A stretch of DNA of 64,000 nucleotides from Pseudophaeomoniella oleicola (GCA_003868215.1 QWDQ01000053.1:62001-126000), one strand, 5' to 3'. Numbered from the stretch's first letter, positions 31,329 through 44,046 are shown. The notes: generated by a model from the sequence alone, not told the origin. Made by a program: numbers and translations.

Positions 31329-33290
31329 TTATCCACCAAGTCTATACCTATCCCAGTTCTTCTTTCCAGCACTGGGCATCGGCCGATAACTCTCTCCTTG
31401 TCGACCGCCAGCACCTCTTCCGCCTCTGCCCTGCGGCGGACCCCTTGGTGGCGGACCTGACGGTAGAGGTGGTTTCCAAGAACCAGCACCGCCACCGCCA
31501 CCTCTTCTTCCGTATCCTTGCCTTGGAGGGGATCTTGACCGTGGACGCCGATAATCAAATGGATTCTCTCTTTCGCGGTACGATTGGGGCTCACCAGGCT
31601 CGTAGGAGTCGTACCTGGGGCCGTCAAAACGATAATTGCGATCCTCATCACGACGTCTGTCGCCTCCTGTGTCGCCGAAACGGATATGACGTGATGGGGG
31701 AGCGTTGTTTACCGGTGCGCGGAAGAATTGATCATCATCTTCCTCACCATCCGATGGGATAAAGCCATCTCTTCTTGATGATCTATTCGGACCAAAGCGG
31801 TCGGCACGACCTTTGATGCGAAAGTCAGATTTAGGACCGAAATTGTTTTGTAGAGATTCTGCCCTTTGAGCTTCGGGTTGAAGAGTAAGATTGGTGATTT
31901 GTGAAGGGTCAATGGAACGAAGACTCCATGAGTGGGTATCATCCAGCCGACTACTATGAGTAAGCACAGGGCAATCACCAATCAAGTGAGATTTGCTTCC
32001 ACATCTGCAACAAGATACATGAAGAGCAAGTGAACCTTTGGGTTTACGTCCAGAAGGCAGCCACGTTTCAGGACAGGCATCCTCAAGGTGATCCAAAGAT
32101 CCGCAGAAATCGCAAGGAACTGATGTATCTTTGAGCTTCGCAGCACATTGGTCAACATCATGGCCACGCTCACGACATTTGAGACATCGCCGATATTGAT
32201 GGCAGAAGCGACTCTCATGTTTGTCAATCCCTCCACAATGACCACATACCCGGAGGTCACAGTCATCAGATATATGACCTTCCTCAAGGCAATAAAGACA
32301 GACAACTGGCTTACCAAGATCCAACTGATCCCGCTGCAAGTGGAAATAGGCATACTTTATCTGTGTCTCAAGCTGGTGATCCTCTAGATCACCTAGTTTC
32401 ATCTTCGCGTCAGACTGCACCGAGTAGGCTGCTCCATCAAGTTGACCATTACTCGGTGCATGGGGAACACCAACTGTGGCAGGATTTGATGGTTGAGTGT
32501 CTATCGCGAACAGCACCTCTTCTGAACCTACCTGGTGTGATGATTCACCTGAAGGAGCCTCACCAGCTTCCATAGCATCATCAGATATGGAGACAGGAGA
32601 TGAGCTAGTCTGACCAGGTTTTGACTCCATGTTCAACATTATACCCGCGTCGTCCCCGCTGCTGACGTCGCTGTCATCGGATATGTTGACAGGATGGTTG
32701 TATTTGTTTGTCGATGGTTGCTCAGAGGCGCTCAAAGACCGATGAAGCTGTTGGTTGGCCTCTTCATCACTTTCATCTATCTCACCACTCTCTTCAGAAG
32801 ATGTGTCTTCGTTGTTTGATCCGTTTGATGCTTCTTCTTCCTCTTCATCACTTTCAAGGCCGATCGGAGCCTGAGGTAACGGAGTACCAGTCGATGATGT
32901 ACCACGAACCGCTGACGAACCCCAAGGGCCTTGTAAGCTCGTGCGTATGGCGCCATTCGCACCTCTGTTCCAGTTCATAGCTGGCACAAGATGTGGCTTG
33001 TCTGCGTTAATGGGGACACCCTCTGAAGCAGAGTCATCGCTCAATTCTACAGGCTCCATGCTTCTGCTATGGCTAGCAAGCTGTGGCGGTAATGCGCTAA
33101 AGCTACCACCTTTTGGTAGATCGTGCGCAATATTGTTTGTATGTGCAGTCTTCAGCTTTTTGCGTGGCGTAATTGTAGTAATTGGTGTACTCCCGCCGGA
33201 TGATATGACTACTCCGCCATCAGGTCCAGACCTAATCCGTCGCTTGGAGCCAACCGAGGCAGTGCGTGACTCTTGATCGAAATCATCCAT
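31329..33290 (-). CDS. AIR1/AIR2-like zinc-knuckle RNA-binding protein (TRAMP complex)
   Basis: Single-exon gene, 653 aa. Air proteins bridge RNA to the poly(A) polymerase Trf4/5 and helicase Mtr4 in the nuclear TRAMP complex, which marks RNAs for exosome decay. Seen: a disordered acidic/Ser-rich N-terminal half, then a central cluster of CCHC knuckles at CLYCLEEGHISDDC, CGHCGGIDKHESRFC, CLKCRERGHDVDQC, CDFCGSLDHLEDAC and CCRCGSKSHLIGDC, and an Arg/Gly-rich tail (RRGGGGGAG, RGGRGAGGRQ) typical of arginine-methylated RNA-binding proteins. The start opens MDDFDQESRTASVGSKRR. It is much longer than the yeast proteins, which is common in filamentous fungi. Divergent from ORM1. Confidence 0.85.
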   Translation of the reverse strand: MDDFDQESRTASVGSKRRIRSGPDGGVVISSGGSTPITTITPRKKLKTAHTNNIAHDLPKGGSFSALPPQLASHSRSMEPVELSDDSASEGVPINADKPHLVPAMNWNRGANGAIRTSLQGPWGSSAVRGTSSTGTPLPQAPIGLESDEEEEEASNGSNNEDTSSEESGEIDESDEEANQQLHRSLSASEQPSTNKYNHPVNISDDSDVSSGDDAGIMLNMESKPGQTSSSPVSISDDAMEAGEAPSGESSHQVGSEEVLFAIDTQPSNPATVGVPHAPSNGQLDGAAYSVQSDAKMKLGDLEDHQLETQIKYAYFHLQRDQLDLGKPVVCLYCLEEGHISDDCDLRVCGHCGGIDKHESRFCHQYRRCLKCRERGHDVDQCAAKLKDTSVPCDFCGSLDHLEDACPETWLPSGRKPKGSLALHVSCCRCGSKSHLIGDCPVLTHSSRLDDTHSWSLRSIDPSQITNLTLQPEAQRAESLQNNFGPKSDFRIKGRADRFGPNRSSRRDGFIPSDGEEDDDQFFRAPVNNAPPSRHIRFGDTGGDRRRDEDRNYRFDGPRYDSYEPGEPQSYRERENPFDYRRPRSRSPPRQGYGRRGGGGGAGSWKPPLPSGPPPRGPPQGRGGRGAGGRQGESYRPMPSAGKKNWDRYRLGG

Positions 33291-34249
33291 TTATTGCATC
33301 TTGGAGCAGGGTCTGGTTGGTAGAACAGTTGAAGCGATCGCAGCCAGGACTGGGTTTAGATACTGTACTATGTATTTCTCAAAATTCCCGTCGAACCACA
33401 AATACTATTAACGCAAAATATTTTCGTTTTGCACAAATTGTTTATGTGGAAACCCGTACATGCCTGGAGCGATCTGATCTCAACAAGAAAATCCAAATCC
33501 AAATCGAATTAGGAGGAGCGATTAGCGTTCCCATCACCGAGAAGGCAAACGATACCAGGGTTCGGCAGTAGCGAGACGACCTAGACCAGATAGAAAAAGG
33601 TACAAAACGACTGGCACATCAGGCTATCGTTTTCTGTCTCTGACCGACAACAGAATTAGAAAAAGGATCTAACCGAGTGTTTGGATCCTTGTACAATTAT
33701 TATCGAGTTCATCATTTACCTTACTTCCCAATCGTTTTCTGGACAGATACCAATCTTGCTTGCACATTGTTCGTATCTCTCTATCTCTCTCTATTATTCT
33801 TCTGTCATTCTGGACATTCCTCTTACTCGAGAGTCGCCCGACAACAAAGAAAGGCCGATTGAGAACTCAAAAAGTGGTCGCAGTGGCCGGATCTTACCAC
33901 CAACCGCAGCGAGGGTCTTGATCGTGCGAGTCGTACCCACTTCTTCCGTTACGCAACTGCGATAGTGAGCCTCCGGAATCTTCTGTCGAACAGAAGCCGA
34001 ACCATCTGACATTTGAGGTCAGTCACTCACTTCTTGTGGTTGTGAGATCGTATTATATCTTTCTGTCGCATGTTTGCTCACTGCACTGCAGATTTGGATC
34101 ATTGTCTATCGAATCTCAAAAACCACTTAGTTCATTTGCTCGTTATTCCGACGAGCACCTAAAATACCGCCAAGCTGTCTTCAACAACCATCTACCGCAC
34201 CATCTCCTTCCCCAATGACCTAAAACCGCCCAGCTCAGAATTCTCAGCA
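33291..34249. promoter_or_regulatory. Divergent intergenic region, AIR-like / ORM1
   Basis: 959 bp between two divergent start codons; it must hold both promoters. The half nearer ORM1 is pyrimidine-rich. No specific regulatory site is recognised, and the short open frames have no motifs. Confidence 0.5.
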
Positions 34250-34910
34250 ATGACTGGAACAAAGGCCGGAAGGAGAAGGAGATCAAGCAGCATCATCTAT
34301 CAGGAGCCGCCTGAGTCATTAGAACAGATCAGCGATCAGTCCGCCCAGGGGAATCTGAATTCACAATGGGTCAATGCAAAAGGTGATTCAAACAATCGTA
34401 TGGACTGAAGGAGCTATTCTGACACCTCAACAGGAGCATGGACAATCCACCCTGTCCTCATTCTTGCCCTTAAAGTTTTCTTCGACATCCTCCCCGGCGT
34501 GACGCAAGAGATATCCTGGACGTTGACCAACATCTCCTACATGTTCGGTTCATACCTCATGTTCCACTGGGTGCGCGGCATACCTTTCGAATTCAACTCG
34601 GGCGCATATGACAACCTCAACATGTGGGAGCAGATTGACAATGGAGACCAATATACACCGGCGAAGAAGTTCTTGTTGAGCATGCCGATATGCTTGTTCC
34701 TGGTCAGCACGCATTACACCCATTACGATATGACTTATTTCATGATCAATTTTGTGGCGTTGATGGTCGTCGTTATTCCGAAGTTGCCATGGGTGAGAAG
34801 AATCCGTTCTGTCGTTGGAAGAGAAGAACATCGGCTAACTTACAATGCAGAGTCATCGCAAACGAGTAGGGTTTCTTTCGGACGAACCGGATGAAGTGTC
34901 TGAGGGCTGA
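34250..34910 (+). CDS. ORM1: ORM1-family sphingolipid regulator
   Basis: ER membrane protein that inhibits serine palmitoyltransferase and so sets sphingolipid synthesis. Model: join(34250..34382,34434..34792,34851..34910), 183 aa, usual length. The N-terminus MTGTKAGRRRRSSSIIYQ has the basic, Ser-rich stretch that is phosphorylated by Ypk kinases in yeast (inferred here). The ORMDL core follows: WTIHPVLILALKVFFDILPG, WTLTNISYMFGSYLMFHWV, GIPFEFNSGAYDNLNMWEQI, and FLVSTHYTHYDMTYFMINFV, with four hydrophobic segments. Introns of 51 and 58 bp restore NAKG-AWT and LPW-SHRKRVGF; the second has a GCTAAC branch point. Confidence 0.96.
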
Positions 34911-35128
34911 AGTGGTTTGTGGTTTCACATGAACAGAGGAGAAATTAGTTTTATGTTGTAATTTGATAAAAGCTTCGTCAAGCTCATATCCCTATTGTAT
35001 TGTTTTCTTGCGTACACTGGGTCGTAGGGTTTGGTTATCACCTGTCAGGATCCAAGAAGAGGTCGCGCGACCATGTTGGTGGCTTTGGTCAAGACGCTTT
35101 TTGCCCACCATTAGAAGACCTTACTCAA

Positions 35129-37029
35129 TCACTCACTTTCCAACTTTAGCCTCTGGACCACATCCCTAATTCTCTGTCCACTTTCCACAAGAACTACCCA
35201 CGCCTCCTCTGCTTCAGTCCTTTCCCTTCTCTTCACCTTCGCTTCCCTTCTCGCGATCCCTTCTTCGGCCGCTCGACCCAGATCGGATCTCCATTTCAAG
35301 TATTCGCCCTTCTCCCCGCTCAACATTGCCCTCATCAACCCTTCTAGCACGAGACTGACCTTGGCGTTCTCGAGGGCACCATTGCCGTTTGCCGCGAAGG
35401 GTAGGAAGCACTGCTCCAGCTTCTTTTGCGTAAGGAACATTTTGTCGGTGTCCGGAGCAGAGGGTTCGAGGAGGCGGAAAAGGAGATTTTCGCAGAGCGT
35501 AGTGTAGTAATCAAGTTCGAAGTGGGGCAGGGCGAAGGTTGGAGAGAGCATGGATGAAAAGATAGGGAGGGGTAGGAACTTGGTAAATTCGGTGAGAAGG
35601 TCGGTTAGGTCGGTAGCGGAGAGGATAGCGGTTCGTGTCCAAGTCGAGGTCCGCTCTGTGCCGAGCTGAATTGAAACGGTCAGGAGTAGAGACATTAGGC
35701 GGAGGCGGAGGATGAGGGATGGGTGGGAACCGAATAGGGAGAGACCTGTGAGACCTCCGGAAGAAACGTGAGGGTCGGAATTGTTCACATGCTCACGCGT
35801 TTCCCTCTGACGTTTGGGGCGGGTTTTGGTTGTCTTGACATCGGCGGCGTTTACATCATCTTCTTCGTCCTCATCCTCCGAGTTGCCCAAGTAGTCTCCG
35901 TAGATTTCTTGCTCTATGTTGACGCGAGGTTGAGACTCGACTGCTTTCAGATCATCTACTGTTGAGTCCCCCTTGGGTTCCTTCAGTTCGTTCTTGAAAA
36001 CTTCCTTGAATTCGTTCATCGACTTGGCGCTGCCGTCCGCGAAAATAGCACGTATCATCCTCCGGTCTCGTCCAAAGTCCCCGGATGCCGAAACAATATA
36101 TTTGTAAATGAGGCTGCCCTGAAGCCTTTCTTTGACTGACTGGGTAAGGGTCTCGTCGTCCGGATCGGATTTGACCTCCCGGATGCTCCAATCTTCTTCC
36201 ATAAGATCGAGCATAAACTCCAACCAGGATTGCCATCGTTCCCAACGACTTTCGTATATATTTCCAGGTTGCTGTCTGAAACGAAGAACGCTACAGTTGA
36301 AAGCCCATCCTACACAAGCCCAGAAGTCTTCAGCACGAACCCATAAGCTGCCATTTTGAGCGAAATCATTCCTCATTTCTCCATTGACCGTAGCTGGGGG
36401 TACGTCTTCAGGTTCTATAACCCCGGTGGAAATCCTCTGGCCATCTTCCTCTGCAAAGGTGTGATACTTTGCTAGGTGACTTCCCGAGGTTTCTCTCTCC
36501 CCTCTACCAAGCCTTGTATGTGCTCCTTCAAAGTGTTTGAATTCGAACGCCTTGGCAAAGTCGCCATTGATAGGTCCGAAAACCTTGAAAGTGTACCGGA
36601 GCAGCTTTGCAGCGAGTAAAGATGCTTCGTGTCGCTCTGAGAATGGCGACTTTGTTCGCGTTGTCGTTAGTGGATGAAGGCTCAGTGTCGCAGCGAGCGC
36701 CAGATAAGATGGTGGAGGCGCAATAGCGGGAGACTGTGAGGGTTCTGGATGGGTCGCAGACGATGTGATCAAGGACAGCAACAGTGTAAGGGATTGGGAA
36801 TCTGTACGATAATGTAATCAGTATGATCGAAGGTTTATTCCCTATGGAGCTTGCAAGACTGGCAATGGGTTCGGGCGAAGGTGACAACGACTGAATTGAG
36901 GCCGTAGAGACAGCGCTGCGGCATGAGCTCAGACAGGCACTTACATAGTTCCTCCTCAAAATATATTTGTACATGTTGGGCGAGCTCAAGTGGCAGGGGT
37001 TTGGGTTGACGATACTGTCGCGATACCAT
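35129..37029 (-). CDS. Unrecognised helical protein, probably conserved in filamentous fungi
   Basis: Model: complement(join(35129..36801,36945..37029)), 585 aa. The start at 37029 gives MVSRQYRQPKPLPLELAQHV and exon 1 joins in frame as EEEL-Y-SQSLTLLLSL. The protein is leucine-rich and mostly helical, with an acidic stretch (GNSEDEDEEDDVNAAD) followed by a basic one (KTRPKRQRE), then a helical C-terminal half (HPSLILRLRLMSLLLTVSIQ) and a charged coiled-coil-like end. I do not recognise a domain and give no function. Evidence for a real gene is length, a single well-placed intron and coherent composition. Confidence 0.75.
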
Positions 37030-37632
37030 GGTTGATGAGGTTATGCTCTGAGGAAAGTCACCACGAATTGAGGTGGCATTTCCACCCCATACCTTCGCTT
37101 TACTGTATCACTCATATGGTGGTACTGAATCAATCATATCGTAGATTGACAACAATCATCCTGCGGTCACGGTAATGAGCCACGGGCTTCCAGAGTGATG
37201 TTTAATTATGACACCCATTGAGTACGTGGGAGAGTGATAAGATAAGATTCGAAAGTGGGCGCGTGCTGTCCTGGAAGGTCGATTGCTTTTCACACATGAA
37301 CATCTAGTTCGGGAATAAATAATTATGATTGTATATCGGAATCATCTCTATCTAGCATGCGCATATGGGTTCTTGGAACAATGACAAGGACTCAATGACA
37401 CTCAGCAGGTCAAAAAATACATAAAAATTACATAGTAGATCATCTGCTGTGCTTAGCCTACGCTCCTAACTACATATGCGTAATCACTCGTGTAGTTCGC
37501 AGCAAATACTTCAGGGGAAATACCTTGGCCTTCGACGATCACCTATGATGATGTACGTAAGACATGCATCGTCGGTGAAGACTGATCTTCATTATCTAGG
37601 AGTTACTATGTGTTTAGTACACTTTCCGTTCT
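37030..37632. other. Intergenic region
   Basis: Upstream of the unrecognised helical-protein gene and 3' flank of the MAK11-like gene. No gene or structured element seen. Confidence 0.5.
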
Positions 37633-39078
37633 CTATACAGACCCCTCCGACTCCTCACTGGACTCATCCTCATCTTCCGCTTCCGTAAGACCATCAAGCG
37701 CTGCTTCACTCTGATCTGCTGGCAACATTACATATGCCTTGAGACAAGTTATCCTGTTTCCAGATTCATAAGTCCCAACCAAGTGGCCTATTTGTTGCTG
37801 ACTAGCGTCTGACTTCGCTGAGCCGGAGTGTGATAGGTCCGCAGATTTGAACGTCCATAGTCGCACGGCACCATCGCTGCTGGCGGTAATAGCCAGTAAT
37901 TGATCTGTTCCGCGGACCGAAAGTATCTCAAAATCCTTGATGCGTCCAGAGACCCCCGCTGCTTTTCCTCCCAGCTGTGCAATTTGTGTGGCATCTGTAA
38001 TATCTGCCGACTTCTCCGCCACCTGTTCATTCTCGCCAGCTGTTGACGCACGATAGAAGACAATCCGGCCATCTTCCGTTGAAAGGGCAAGGAAGGTTGT
38101 TGCTTTATTGCCTGAGCCGACTTGTATGTATCGCATTTGATGCACCTTCGTAAGAGGCATGGGTAAAACTCTGCGAGACGGCACCGAATCAACACCATAA
38201 ATTATAACACCTCTTTCAAAAGCAACAGCAAATTCTTCCCCCTTAGGACTCCATTCAATTCTCTTGCCTTCGCCACTACTGTATTTCCCCTCCTTCACGC
38301 TCTCTAGAATCTCCCTGTTGAAGTTCAAGACACCTGCCTTCTTTCCGGTGACGAGATTCCAAAGTCTCATGCATTTTTCACCTTTGCCAACGCTGACCAT
38401 CAATTTCATACTCGGATGAACAGCAAAATCATTGATACCCATAGGTGAAGCTCCTGGAGGAGCTGTGTCACCACTCGGTCTACCTTGTACCTTCGGCCGG
38501 GGAGCCTTGATAGTCGATACAACTTCAAAGTCTTTGGTTCGTGATATTGATATGGTATTGTCTTCGGCGGCTGCCAGTAGCTTTGATCTCGTCGGAAAGT
38601 ATAGTGCTGTGATGCTGGACGAATGCTGAAGCAATGACCCTAGTTCTCTGTTTGCTGGATTCTCAAGAATCTTGTTTCCAGCTAATGTTGGTACTGAAGG
38701 TAGTCTGTCACTCTCTGCCAGAGGAGACACTGACAAGCTATAGAGGTTGATTCGTTCATCCGTACCTCCACTAGCAAGTGTGACTCTCATGTTTTCCGAT
38801 AACGTGGACTCATCAGGTAAAGGAGACAGTGCTAGACACCGAATGGCAGAGGAATGAGCATTGAACAAGAAGGTATCCACATATTGAACAGAAGCATCAT
38901 GTGCATTCAGATTAGATATCGTAGCCTGAAATCCGTGAAGAACGCGTTCATACGAGCCCGTTACGATCTGCACGATCGTTGCTTGCCCATCAACAGCCTT
39001 TGGAGGAGTGGTATGCGATTTCTTCGCCTCGCCGTTGACTGTCTCTGCTGCCTCGAGATCTCTCTTTCTTTTCCCCAT
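37633..39078 (-). CDS. WD40-repeat protein, MAK11/PAK1IP1-like
   Basis: Single-exon gene of 481 aa from the ATG at 39078 (MGKRKRDLEAAETV); the frame extends 20 codons upstream but without ATG. WD40-type beta-propeller repeats are visible in AHSSAIRCLALSPLPD, LASGGTDERINLYSL, HSSSITALYFP, MKLMVSVGKGEKCMRLWNL, RIEWSPKGEEFAVAFERG and LAITASSDGAVRLWTF. The combination of an MGKRKR-type basic start, the GTDERINLYSL segment and the C-terminal acidic tail (EDEDESSEESEGSV) matches Mak11, a nucleolar factor for 60S ribosomal subunit assembly. Other WD40 families remain possible. Confidence 0.8.
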   Translation of the reverse strand: MGKRKRDLEAAETVNGEAKKSHTTPPKAVDGQATIVQIVTGSYERVLHGFQATISNLNAHDASVQYVDTFLFNAHSSAIRCLALSPLPDESTLSENMRVTLASGGTDERINLYSLSVSPLAESDRLPSVPTLAGNKILENPANRELGSLLQHSSSITALYFPTRSKLLAAAEDNTISISRTKDFEVVSTIKAPRPKVQGRPSGDTAPPGASPMGINDFAVHPSMKLMVSVGKGEKCMRLWNLVTGKKAGVLNFNREILESVKEGKYSSGEGKRIEWSPKGEEFAVAFERGVIIYGVDSVPSRRVLPMPLTKVHQMRYIQVGSGNKATTFLALSTEDGRIVFYRASTAGENEQVAEKSADITDATQIAQLGGKAAGVSGRIKDFEILSVRGTDQLLAITASSDGAVRLWTFKSADLSHSGSAKSDASQQQIGHLVGTYESGNRITCLKAYVMLPADQSEAALDGLTEAEDEDESSEESEGSV

Positions 39079-39807
39079 GATGGCCGGCAGCGGTAAAGAT
39101 TCGATATCTTGCGAATTAGTCTCCTGGTGCTCGAACAATCAAAAAGGAGCGTTCAGCCCTCGTCACGCTTCTATGATCTGCAACAGTAACTGAGCATGGA
39201 ATCGTCAATGTCGTTTAAAAACAGTCGTGAAGAATTAATTGTTTTGTCTGTCGACCAGGGAAATTTTTCTATTATCGTTATCGATTCATCTCCAATCATC
39301 CAATTCTGGCGTAGTTTCACGGGGCCACAGGGTCTGTGATCCTCCCTACCTTCCCTAATTATCTTCCCTATCTTCCCTATCTTCCCTATCTTCCCTACCT
39401 TACCTCAACCTACCTACGATTCCGGACAATCACAACTACTACGTAGTACTATGGTACAATCATAGCCTAAGCTGGTTAATACTTTTAAGCTCATTCTCGT
39501 TGATTTCATCGCCTAGAACACACTTTCCATAACTTGTCCATCCCCTCTGGCTCCCCTATCAACCCATTTGCTGCCTCTTTCTAGGTACTCTATTCTCCCC
39601 ATCCTCCCGGCCCTGTACCACTCACCCATTTCGGAAAATCCAGCATCGCGACGACGAGGTCGATTCCATCAATTATCTTCAACAAAACACGATAATTAAT
39701 CGCAAATTTTTATGATCCCATCTCAATGAGACAATTTGAATCTCACTGACGATTCATTTTCTGTTTGGAACGCGCCGATCGGATGATTTTCGATCGCAGT
39801 AGGCCTC
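39079..39807. promoter_or_regulatory. Divergent intergenic region, MAK11-like / VID21
   Basis: 729 bp between divergent start codons. It contains a tandem CTTCCCTATCTTCCCTATC-type array at about 39362-39406 and the perfect palindrome TACTACGTAGTA at 39437-39448. No gene. Confidence 0.6.
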
Positions 39808-42800
39808 ATGCTTCGAGCAGGGCGACAGACAGAGCTCGCGTGAGTAACAAAAATATTTCTGCTCACAATATGGAAATAGTCTTCTTGCGATGAACATCAA
39901 CGTTAATTTTTTTTGTAGGAATTGTTTGGCAAATCGGAAGCGAAAACTGTCTGAACTGTTCGCCTGTACCGTTGGCTTCACTGGCGACCTCGACCCAAAA
40001 TTCAGGCAACAAGAAGCCCAATTTCTCGACGCAAATGATCTCGAAAAGTAAGCCATTGGAATCGTTGCATCTATGCGACAAAGATTACACCCAAAAACCC
40101 TGTGTCAAATGTTTGTGGTGCTGACTAGAAGACGTGTAGAAATCGCTACTTTTCGATCACAACGCTCCCCCCTCGACCTCCACTACACAACCTGAATGTA
40201 CGGGATCAGGCATTGCAAACCGATCTTCCAACCGCAGAGAAATCCTCCGCCAAAGACGAGGAATCAGATGCGACCGTGAGATCTAGAGAGGTTGAGGCTC
40301 GGCAACCACAACCTGGTTCCTATGTTGATCAGCAGGACGAAGAATCGAGCGGGCCTACGGCTGTCTTTGCAAAGGATATCGCTAATGTAGAGATCCAACG
40401 GCAGAATGCGGTGGATGCAGGCGCTGGTGATGCGGCTGGGGAACCGCAAGATGAGCCTGAGGGTAAAGACGAGATGGAGTTGGACGCAACACCCGCAGAA
40501 ACAAACGGCATTGTGCCTGTGGACAATGCTTCTGGACCAGAGAATGTTGGTCTCGACTCTAAAGGTACACTCGATGGAAGGCCAACTGTAACGGCTAGGC
40601 CATCATTGGCCATTCCTGGATCTCACAAGGCAACGGAAGATGCTCTCATGGCCGACGTACATTCTTCCCCTGCGTCTAGTCACGAAGCTCCTTCTTCAAA
40701 CCAAGAGGCAGCCGTAGCATCACCAACGACAAGCCCTGGTGATGATATTGGCTCAGCGGTCGAGCGTTTCGATGCTGAAGTCGCAAAAAGCAAGGTTTCG
40801 CCTGAACCCGCAGACGGGAAAGATCAAGCCAGATCTGTCGTGCAACCTTCTCAGCCGGCGACTCCGGCATCACTATCCACTGCTCCGTCGGTCTCTCAGA
40901 AAGAATCAGAGGATCCAAAGGTACGCAAATCGCAAATTCAACCTGACAAGGCTGCTAGATCAGATCTGACCTTGAAGAAGTCGACGGGCGAGAGATCGAC
41001 ATCTGCTACTCCATTGGTTCATCCTCGAAGAGTGCCACCCAACCAGCAAGCTGCACCACCGCCACCAGAGCGTATGACTACACGTGTTTCTTCAGGGGCG
41101 ATCCGTCACAAATCCGTCTCTGAGATTCTTGGCGCAACGAAACCCACGTCACCAGCACACGAGAAAGCGCCTGGTGAGAAGACATCGACTGAGTCTAGTC
41201 GTTCTGGTTCTGTGGCAATTTCCACAGGCTCGGGCGCTCGCACTCCGGATAATGCACTCCAGCTTCGACATGCAGATCGTCGGGACAAAGAGCGGTCACG
41301 GTTGTCTACGGTCGTCTTTCCAAAACAGGCTGCAGTAGAGAAGGTAGATTCTGGAGATTTGCTTCTCAAAGTTGCAGGAGAGAATCCATTACTCACTGCC
41401 CAAGAACGAGATTATCTATGGACGTTATTCGAATCACGCGCCCATACGCCACCTCGATCACTGCCACTCGGCACCCTGTTACAGACCGCCCACAAGACTT
41501 TGATGACTGCGGATCATCTGATTGAATATCAGGAGCAGATGAATTGCAGAACCTTAAAACGCATATACCAACTCCAGAATGCAAATAGGTGGCCCCTGAG
41601 ACAGATGGAACGGGCTGCAGAACCTCCTCGTGGAACCTCACATTGGGACTTTCTTCTGGACCATGCGAAATGGCTTAGAACAGATTTTAGAGAAGAACGA
41701 AAATGGAAGCTTGCTGCGGCCAAAGGCATGGCAGAATGGTGTGCAGAATGGGTGGCTAATGATGCAGAAGGTCGAAAAGCGCTTCAAGTGCAGGTTCGAA
41801 CGCCGAAGACACTCCCTCCTTTGTCAGCTGATGATGATGTCCCAATGGATGATCAACCTCTTGATCCCGAGTCGACTCATCCAACTCCTGAACTAGTAGC
41901 AGAGGACGAGTCAGTATCCGACGGAATCATCGAGGACCCTCGGGATCTGCGGTTTGCCAATGCTCCTGCAGCGATCTTTTCCCTTGGACCTAGCGACTTT
42001 TGGTTCCCTATCACAAAAACACCGGCAGCGGAGAAACTACTAAATGAGTTGCCTCTGTATCAGCCTGCGCGGGTGGAACCAAATTTGGCACAGTCGGATT
42101 TAGCAGAACGGATGGATGCGAGATGGAAGAAGGATATACTTCCCGTTTCCAAATTTGCGATGGGGAAGATCAAGTTCGCCACGAACCAAGTCACCCGAAA
42201 ACGCAGTCGTTATGAATATGAATCGGAAGGCGAAGAAAGCAAGGACGCTGTGGCATTGGAACCCGAAGAAAAGAACGTTGGTCTCTTTATGCCTGAGAAC
42301 AAACATATCAGGGATCGTATTCACCCTGGACACCAGTTTAGACCTCCGACAGAGCATCTGATGCCTACGCAAGCTTTCTTCGAGGCTCGCACATCTTCGC
42401 ATTGGACACATTCGGAAGATGATGAGCTCCGAAAATTGGTGAAGGATTACTCGTACAACTGGTCGTTGATCTCGAGCTGCTTGACACCAAAATCTTTATA
42501 TCATTCCGGCTACGAACGGAGAACGCCTTGGGAGTGTTTTGAGCGCTGGATAGGGTTGGAAGGTCTGCCGGCAGATATGTCAAAGACGCCTTACTTCCGA
42601 GCTTATCATTCGAGGATAGAAGCAGCAGGGAGAAACGTCTTGGCTCAGCAACAAGCAGCTCAACAAGCAGCTGCCGCAAATGGTCAGGCAGTGCCTCCAA
42701 GGAAGCGAACCACCCAACCGATGCGTGTGGAACGACGACGTGCGACCAAACATCTTGCCATGATAGATGCCATGAGAAAGTTGGCTAAGAAGAGGGAAAC

Positions 42801-44046
42801 AGCACTCCAGAAAGCTCAACATGCAGCGGGTCTAGCGGCTATGAGGCGTGGAAATGAAGCGAAACAGCCCTCAAAACCACCGATATCGACTCCTGCAGAA
42901 TTCAGTCGACTTAAACATGAACGGGAGGTCAAGGCTGCTGAAAAGGCGGAGCTATACAGACAACAAATGCTAGCTCATCAAAAGGCTGCAATGCAGCATC
43001 GTAGTGCTCAAGCTGCTCAGCCGAATGGGATACCAAACGGCGTTCCACGTCCTCCAAATGGTGTCCCGGCTGGTACGAGTCCCAGCGGTGGAGTACCGAA
43101 TCTGGCCTCTCTTCCAGCAGGTCCGAATGGGCAACTCTTAGCACAGAATCAACAGAGAACGCATCCAGCGCTGCAAGGCATTCCTACACCTTCACCAAAT
43201 GGCCAACTGCCCGGCAATATGTCAAAGGGATTGCCTGTCGCTCCGATGCCTGGAAACATGCTTCCTCACGGTCTCCCTGCAGGCTCACCTGAGAGTTTGC
43301 GGGCGCTATATCAAGCTAATCGTGTTCAAGCGGAGCAACAGAGGATTCTTTTACAACGCCAGCAACAAGCCCAGATGGGGCAAGGAGGGAGTCATGGCCA
43401 GAATGGACCTCACTCTTCTCCCAATATGGGAATGGCGTTCCCCAACGGCACTCCCAACGGCAACCCTATGTTAGCCGCAATGCAAGCTGCAAGTGGCGTC
43501 CCTTCACCATCCCATCAGCCTGGAAATTCTCCACGGACTACAGGTGTGCAACCTCTTTCTTCCGGGATGGTGCCCGCTATATCGCAAATAATCAATTCTA
43601 TTCAATCTCGCAATCCAGAGCTGCCCCCGGAGGAGGTACAACGCCTCGCCACACATCAGCTGAACAAGTTCCAGCAGCAGCAGCAACAGCAAATGCAACA
43701 GCGCAGCATGAATCAAGCTGCTCTTAATGCAGCAGCGGGCGCGGCTAATGCAGGGGCCCATGCTGCGAATGCGAACTATGCCGTTAATGGGCAACGACCT
43801 GCAACGTTGACGAACGAACAAGTGCAAGCTTACAATCAGATGATGCGCCAGCAGCAAGCAGCCCAAAGGTCTAATGGTGGACCGGTTCAGATGATGGGTC
43901 CTGTCAACGGCGGCAGACCGATGAGTGCGCAAGGACAGAACCAAAGTAGAAGTGCAACGCCACAAAACCAACGTAGCGGCAGTCAAGGCGTACCTATCGG
44001 TACACCGTCTGGGCAAGCAAAGAGTCCCAACGCCCAGCAAGCGTAG
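39808..44046 (+). CDS. VID21: Chromatin modification protein VID21/EAF1 (NuA4 scaffold)
   Basis: Platform subunit of the NuA4 histone acetyltransferase complex. Model: join(39808..39839,39919..40047,40140..44046), 1355 aa. The first exons give MLRAGRQTELANCLANRKRK and FLDANDLEK; the third-exon junction continues NRYFSITTLPPRPP, as in other fungal Vid21 proteins. That fixes the acceptor at GTGTAG rather than the earlier CTAG. A long disordered Ser/Thr/Pro region follows, then the HSA domain (about residues 554-600, WPLRQMERAAEPPRGTSHWD and LLDHAKWLRTDFREERKWK), a SANT/Myb-like domain near 805-860 (SSHWTHSEDDELRKLVKDYS) and a Gln/Ala/Asn-rich C-terminus typical of transcription coactivators. 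Confidence 0.95.

Noticed and set aside
42365-44040. Several minus-strand open frames beneath VID21
   Set aside because: They are shadows of the Gln/Ala-rich coding repeats on the opposite strand.
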